Assembly (NCBI RefSeq): GCF_019753045.1
Contig: NZ_JAIELN010000001.1
Location: forward strand, 1 to 64,000
From: Hyphomicrobium sp.
GTDB taxonomy: Bacteria; Pseudomonadota; Alphaproteobacteria; Rhizobiales; Hyphomicrobiaceae
Direction of reading: 5' to 3'
Length of the DNA: 64,000 nucleotides
Below the pieces are notes generated by a model. That model was not told where the DNA came from and ran no database searches. It worked only from the letters and a program-made list of their open reading frames with translations. Both the position numbers and the translations under genes were made by a program. How positions within the stretch are numbered: position 1 is the first letter of the stretch; each line of letters opens with the position of its first letter. Shown here one piece after another: positions 61,633 through 64,000 of this stretch.

Positions 61633-61849
61633 TCGCGCACGGAATTCCTGTCTGACATTCCGTCCAGCGGGGCCTACCCGCCCACTGTGACGCCGCATTT
61701 GGACACGATACTTGAGTTGACTCGGATCTTCTCCGATTTCAGTAATCGTTTGAGTTCATTGTGCTAACAGTCCGCCAGCCCGCGGCACGGGGAATTTGTT
61801 TGTTCGGGACGGGAAGGGCGTATTGGTGGGAACCAACACTGGCTCAACG

Positions 61850-62773
61850 ATGAGAGCCGTTGTGCTGCTCATGACTACAATCGCCGCCGCGATGCTCGCG
61901 GCGTGCTCGAGTGCGCCCACAATTCCTCCGCCATCCGAAGTGCCGTTGTCGAACGAAGCACTGTCTCTCCTCGCGAAGAAGGGCATGCAGCCGGGGTCTC
62001 CGGTTTTCGTGCGGGTCTTCAAGGAAGAATCCGAGCTCGAAGTCTGGAAGCAGCGCGACGACGGCCGCTTCTATCATTTCAGGACCTACCCGATCTGTAA
62101 TTGGTCGGGCGAGATCGGGCCGAAGCAAAGCACCGGCGACCGGCAAGCCCCTGAGGGCTTCTATACGATCACGCCCGTCCTGATGAACCCGAACTCGAAA
62201 TTCTATCTGTCATTCAATCTCGGGTATCCCAACGCCTTTGACCGGTCTTGGGGCCGCACGGGCGATTCCGTCATGGTGCATGGCAACTGCCGCTCGGCCG
62301 GCTGCTACGCGATGACAGACGCCCTGATGGAAGAGATCTACGGGCTTACGCGCGAATCGTTGAAGGCAGGCCAACCGAGCTTCCAGCTTCACGCTTATCC
62401 GTTCCGCATGACAGAGGCGCGGATGGCCAGAGAGAAGTCCAACAAGTGGTATGGCTTCTGGAAAACCATGAAGCAGGGATACGACTACTTCGAAAAGTAC
62501 CGCATTCCGCCAAGCATCACTGTCTGCGAACGCCGGTACGTTGTCGACGCCGTTGCCCGCAGCCGCCCCGATCCAGCTGGGCGTTGCCCGGCGTTCGATC
62601 GGCCCTTCGTCACGGCCTTTACGCCATTGCCGGAGCCTGCTCAGATGGATGTAGCGAGCGGCAACAAGCTCAAGGGAATTGCCAATCCCGATAACGAACC
62701 CTCGCTCGCCGAGATCAAGACTGCCAAGCAGCAGCAGAGTCCGCAATCGTCCCTTGCGAACGCGGCGAACTGA
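61850..62773 (+). CDS. YkuD-type L,D-transpeptidase-like lipoprotein
   Basis: 307 residues from ATG 61850; the longer frame opens at a TTG at 61796. The N-terminus is a lipoprotein signal (TTIAAAMLAAC, lipidated Cys19). The YkuD catalytic domain (about 55-200) has VRVFKEESELEVWKQRDDG, the HG of SVMVHGNCRSAGCYAM and its catalytic Cys in SAGC; the usual Ser-x-Gly-Cys-Ile/Val-Arg tail reads SAGCYAM, as in the subgroup typified by E. coli YafK. Role: cross-linking or anchoring to peptidoglycan is likely for canonical members, unproven here. The next gene is a paralogue, 24 bases downstream. Confidence 0.85.
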   Translation: MRAVVLLMTTIAAAMLAACSSAPTIPPPSEVPLSNEALSLLAKKGMQPGSPVFVRVFKEESELEVWKQRDDGRFYHFRTYPICNWSGEIGPKQSTGDRQAPEGFYTITPVLMNPNSKFYLSFNLGYPNAFDRSWGRTGDSVMVHGNCRSAGCYAMTDALMEEIYGLTRESLKAGQPSFQLHAYPFRMTEARMAREKSNKWYGFWKTMKQGYDYFEKYRIPPSITVCERRYVVDAVARSRPDPAGRCPAFDRPFVTAFTPLPEPAQMDVASGNKLKGIANPDNEPSLAEIKTAKQQQSPQSSLANAAN

Positions 62774-62797
62774 TCCTTCGGCGTCGCGGGCTCTTCA

Positions 62798-63697
62798 ATG
62801 ACAGACAAAAGCGCGACCTCGTCCAAATCGCGACAGCCCCGGCGACGCCGGGTGGGCAAGGTGCTCGGCTTCAGCACCGTGCTTTTGGCGCTCGCTGCAG
62901 TCGCGATTGTTTCGGTGCCGGTATGGCTGCCGAAACTGCCGGGCGGCGACATTGCACTGATCAAGTACGAGCGAAAACTGCGGCGGCTTCGCTGGGATTT
63001 CGGTCTGCCTATGTCGGGTGAGCCGGATCTCGCGAACTATTCCGAGCGGCTCAAGAGCGCCGGCGTCGCCGAGGGCGCACCAGTGCTGATCAGGATCTTC
63101 AAGAGGGAATTCGAGCTCGAGCTCTGGATGCAGCGCGACGGTGTGTTCCGCCATTTCGCGACGTATCCGATCTGCCGCTGGTCGGGTGTTCTCGGGCCGA
63201 AGCTGCGAGAGGGCGACAGCCAGGCGCCGGAAGGCTTCTACACGGTCGATTCCTCGGCCCTCAATCCCAACAGCCGCTGGTACCGGTCGTTCAATCTCGG
63301 CTATCCGAACGCCTTCGATCGCGCCCATGCCCGGACCGGATCGCTGATCATGGTGCATGGCGGCTGCGCGTCCATCGGCTGCTTCGCGATGACAGACGCG
63401 CAGATGCAGGAGATTTGGAAGCTCGTCACCGCGGCCCTTTCGGGCGGGCAAAAGCGATTTCAAGTCCAGGTCTATCCGTTCCGGATGACGGACAAGCGGA
63501 TGAACGGGCATGCCCAGAGCCCCGCTCTCGACTTCTGGAAAAACCTGAAGGCTGGCAATGACCTGTTCGAATCAAGCATGCTGCCTCCGAAGGTGAATGT
63601 TTGCGGGGGTAAGTACCAGTTCGCGCCTGGGGAAAAGGGCTCCGCCGACGCCTCTACGATCGGCGACAAGTGCGTCGGCGAAGACGCCAGAAGTTAA
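62798..63697 (+). CDS. YkuD-type L,D-transpeptidase-like membrane-anchored protein
   Basis: 299 residues. It differs from the upstream paralogue in its anchor: a basic N-terminus (SRQPRRRRVGK) and an uncleaved-looking helix (VLGFSTVLLALAAVAIVSVPVW, about 24-45). The catalytic domain matches closely: IRIFKREFELELWMQRDG, NSRWYRSFNLGYPNAFDRA and MVHGGCASIGCFAMTD with His and Cys of the active site, followed by the same QVYPFRMTDKRM block. Probably arose by tandem duplication; same strand and a 24-base gap indicate one operon. Confidence 0.87.
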   Translation: MTDKSATSSKSRQPRRRRVGKVLGFSTVLLALAAVAIVSVPVWLPKLPGGDIALIKYERKLRRLRWDFGLPMSGEPDLANYSERLKSAGVAEGAPVLIRIFKREFELELWMQRDGVFRHFATYPICRWSGVLGPKLREGDSQAPEGFYTVDSSALNPNSRWYRSFNLGYPNAFDRAHARTGSLIMVHGGCASIGCFAMTDAQMQEIWKLVTAALSGGQKRFQVQVYPFRMTDKRMNGHAQSPALDFWKNLKAGNDLFESSMLPPKVNVCGGKYQFAPGEKGSADASTIGDKCVGEDARS

Positions 63698-63767
63698 CCG
63701 TTCAAAGCGTCGCTTATCTCGCCAGTGTTGGCGAAAAGTCACTTCGAATTGCGTGCTCGGGGCGTTA

Positions 63768-64000
63768 ATGTTCCGTTCGCGAGAGGGCAAGGTACTCGGT
63801 CGCAAGTCCATGGTGTCGTACGGTTCAACGCGTCTGAAGCTCGTCGCGGCGATGATCCTCGGTCTCGTCGCGATCAGTCATGCCGTGATTGACCCAGCGA
63901 ACGCGCTGACAATCGAACTCAAGGACGTTGCCGCCGATCGCGTTGAACGCCAGCGTGCAGCTGCGACGGGCGCGCTGCCGCTCCCCGGAACTCCCGACGT
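63768..64000 (+). CDS. Exported protein, N-terminal part (cut by window edge)
   Basis: 77 codons are visible from ATG 63768 to the right edge without a stop. A basic start is followed by a hydrophobic segment (LKLVAAMILGLVAISHAVI, about residues 22-40), a signal peptide or anchor. The following ERQRAAATGALPLPGTPD resembles the pre-catalytic linker of YkuD-type proteins in the tandem upstream, so it may be a third member, but the catalytic part lies beyond the window. Codon use matches the neighbours. The gap to the second YkuD gene is 70 bases. Confidence 0.6.
   Translation, partial: MFRSREGKVLGRKSMVSYGSTRLKLVAAMILGLVAISHAVIDPANALTIELKDVAADRVERQRAAATGALPLPGTPD

Overview
The window is chromosomal DNA of a methylotrophic alphaproteobacterium, most likely a Hyphomicrobium-like member of the Hyphomicrobiales. 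This rests on the serine-cycle block sga-mcl-mtkA-mtkB-ppc plus the start of formate-tetrahydrofolate ligase, on typical order-level neighbourhoods (cobS-cobT with a J-domain protein and bolA; carD-fdxA-S4-SUV3-like helicase), on a fused aroK-aroB gene, and on high-GC codon use. The naming is inference from gene content; no 16S rRNA lies here.

Layout. 1-275: the 5' part of ftfL. 818-6207: a small secreted protein, then a Ser/Thr phospho-signalling set (PP2C phosphatase and two FHA proteins on the minus strand, a divergent kinase-TM-WD40 protein on the plus strand). 6385-11489, plus strand: a membrane-anchored nuclease-fold protein, an exported three-repeat protein, a fatty acid desaturase and prmB. 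11536-18892, minus strand: the serine-cycle operon. 19130-21042: a LuxR-type response regulator without its phospho-acceptor aspartate, and an AraC-type regulator. 21516-34018: a type II secretion locus. Two small exported proteins sit at its left end; a minus-strand operon runs gspE-F-G-H-I-J-K-L-M and a GspC-like gene; gspD is divergent; a methyltransferase-less prepilin peptidase closes it. 34355-36352: two more AraC-type regulators paralogous to the first. 36420-38087: a secreted carboxylesterase.

38380-55101: tRNA-Arg(CCT), a second nuclease-fold protein, carD, fdxA, an S4 protein, an SUV3-like helicase, a DUF3108 protein, rpmB, a phytase-like protein, cobT, cobS, a J-domain protein, bolA, a CorC-type protein and aroKB. 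55279-64000, plus strand: a 47-residue membrane protein, an exported unknown protein, xerD, a PNPOx-fold protein, a POT transporter, accA, two YkuD L,D-transpeptidase-like proteins and the truncated start of another exported gene.

How the genes work together. ftfL takes formate into the tetrahydrofolate C1 pool. Sga, PEP carboxylase, malate thiokinase and malyl-CoA lyase form the glyoxylate-to-acetyl-CoA limb of the serine cycle. The type II secretion genes form a nearly complete secretion machine framed by three sister AraC regulators, with a secreted esterase next door as a possible cargo. Most of the remainder is housekeeping. The points most worth a second look are the response regulator that cannot be phosphorylated in the usual way beside the serine-cycle operon, the accessory STN-domain protein and the regulator trio around the secretion locus, the stand-alone kinase/phosphatase/FHA set, two nuclease-fold proteins lacking catalytic acids, and a strong orphan terminator.
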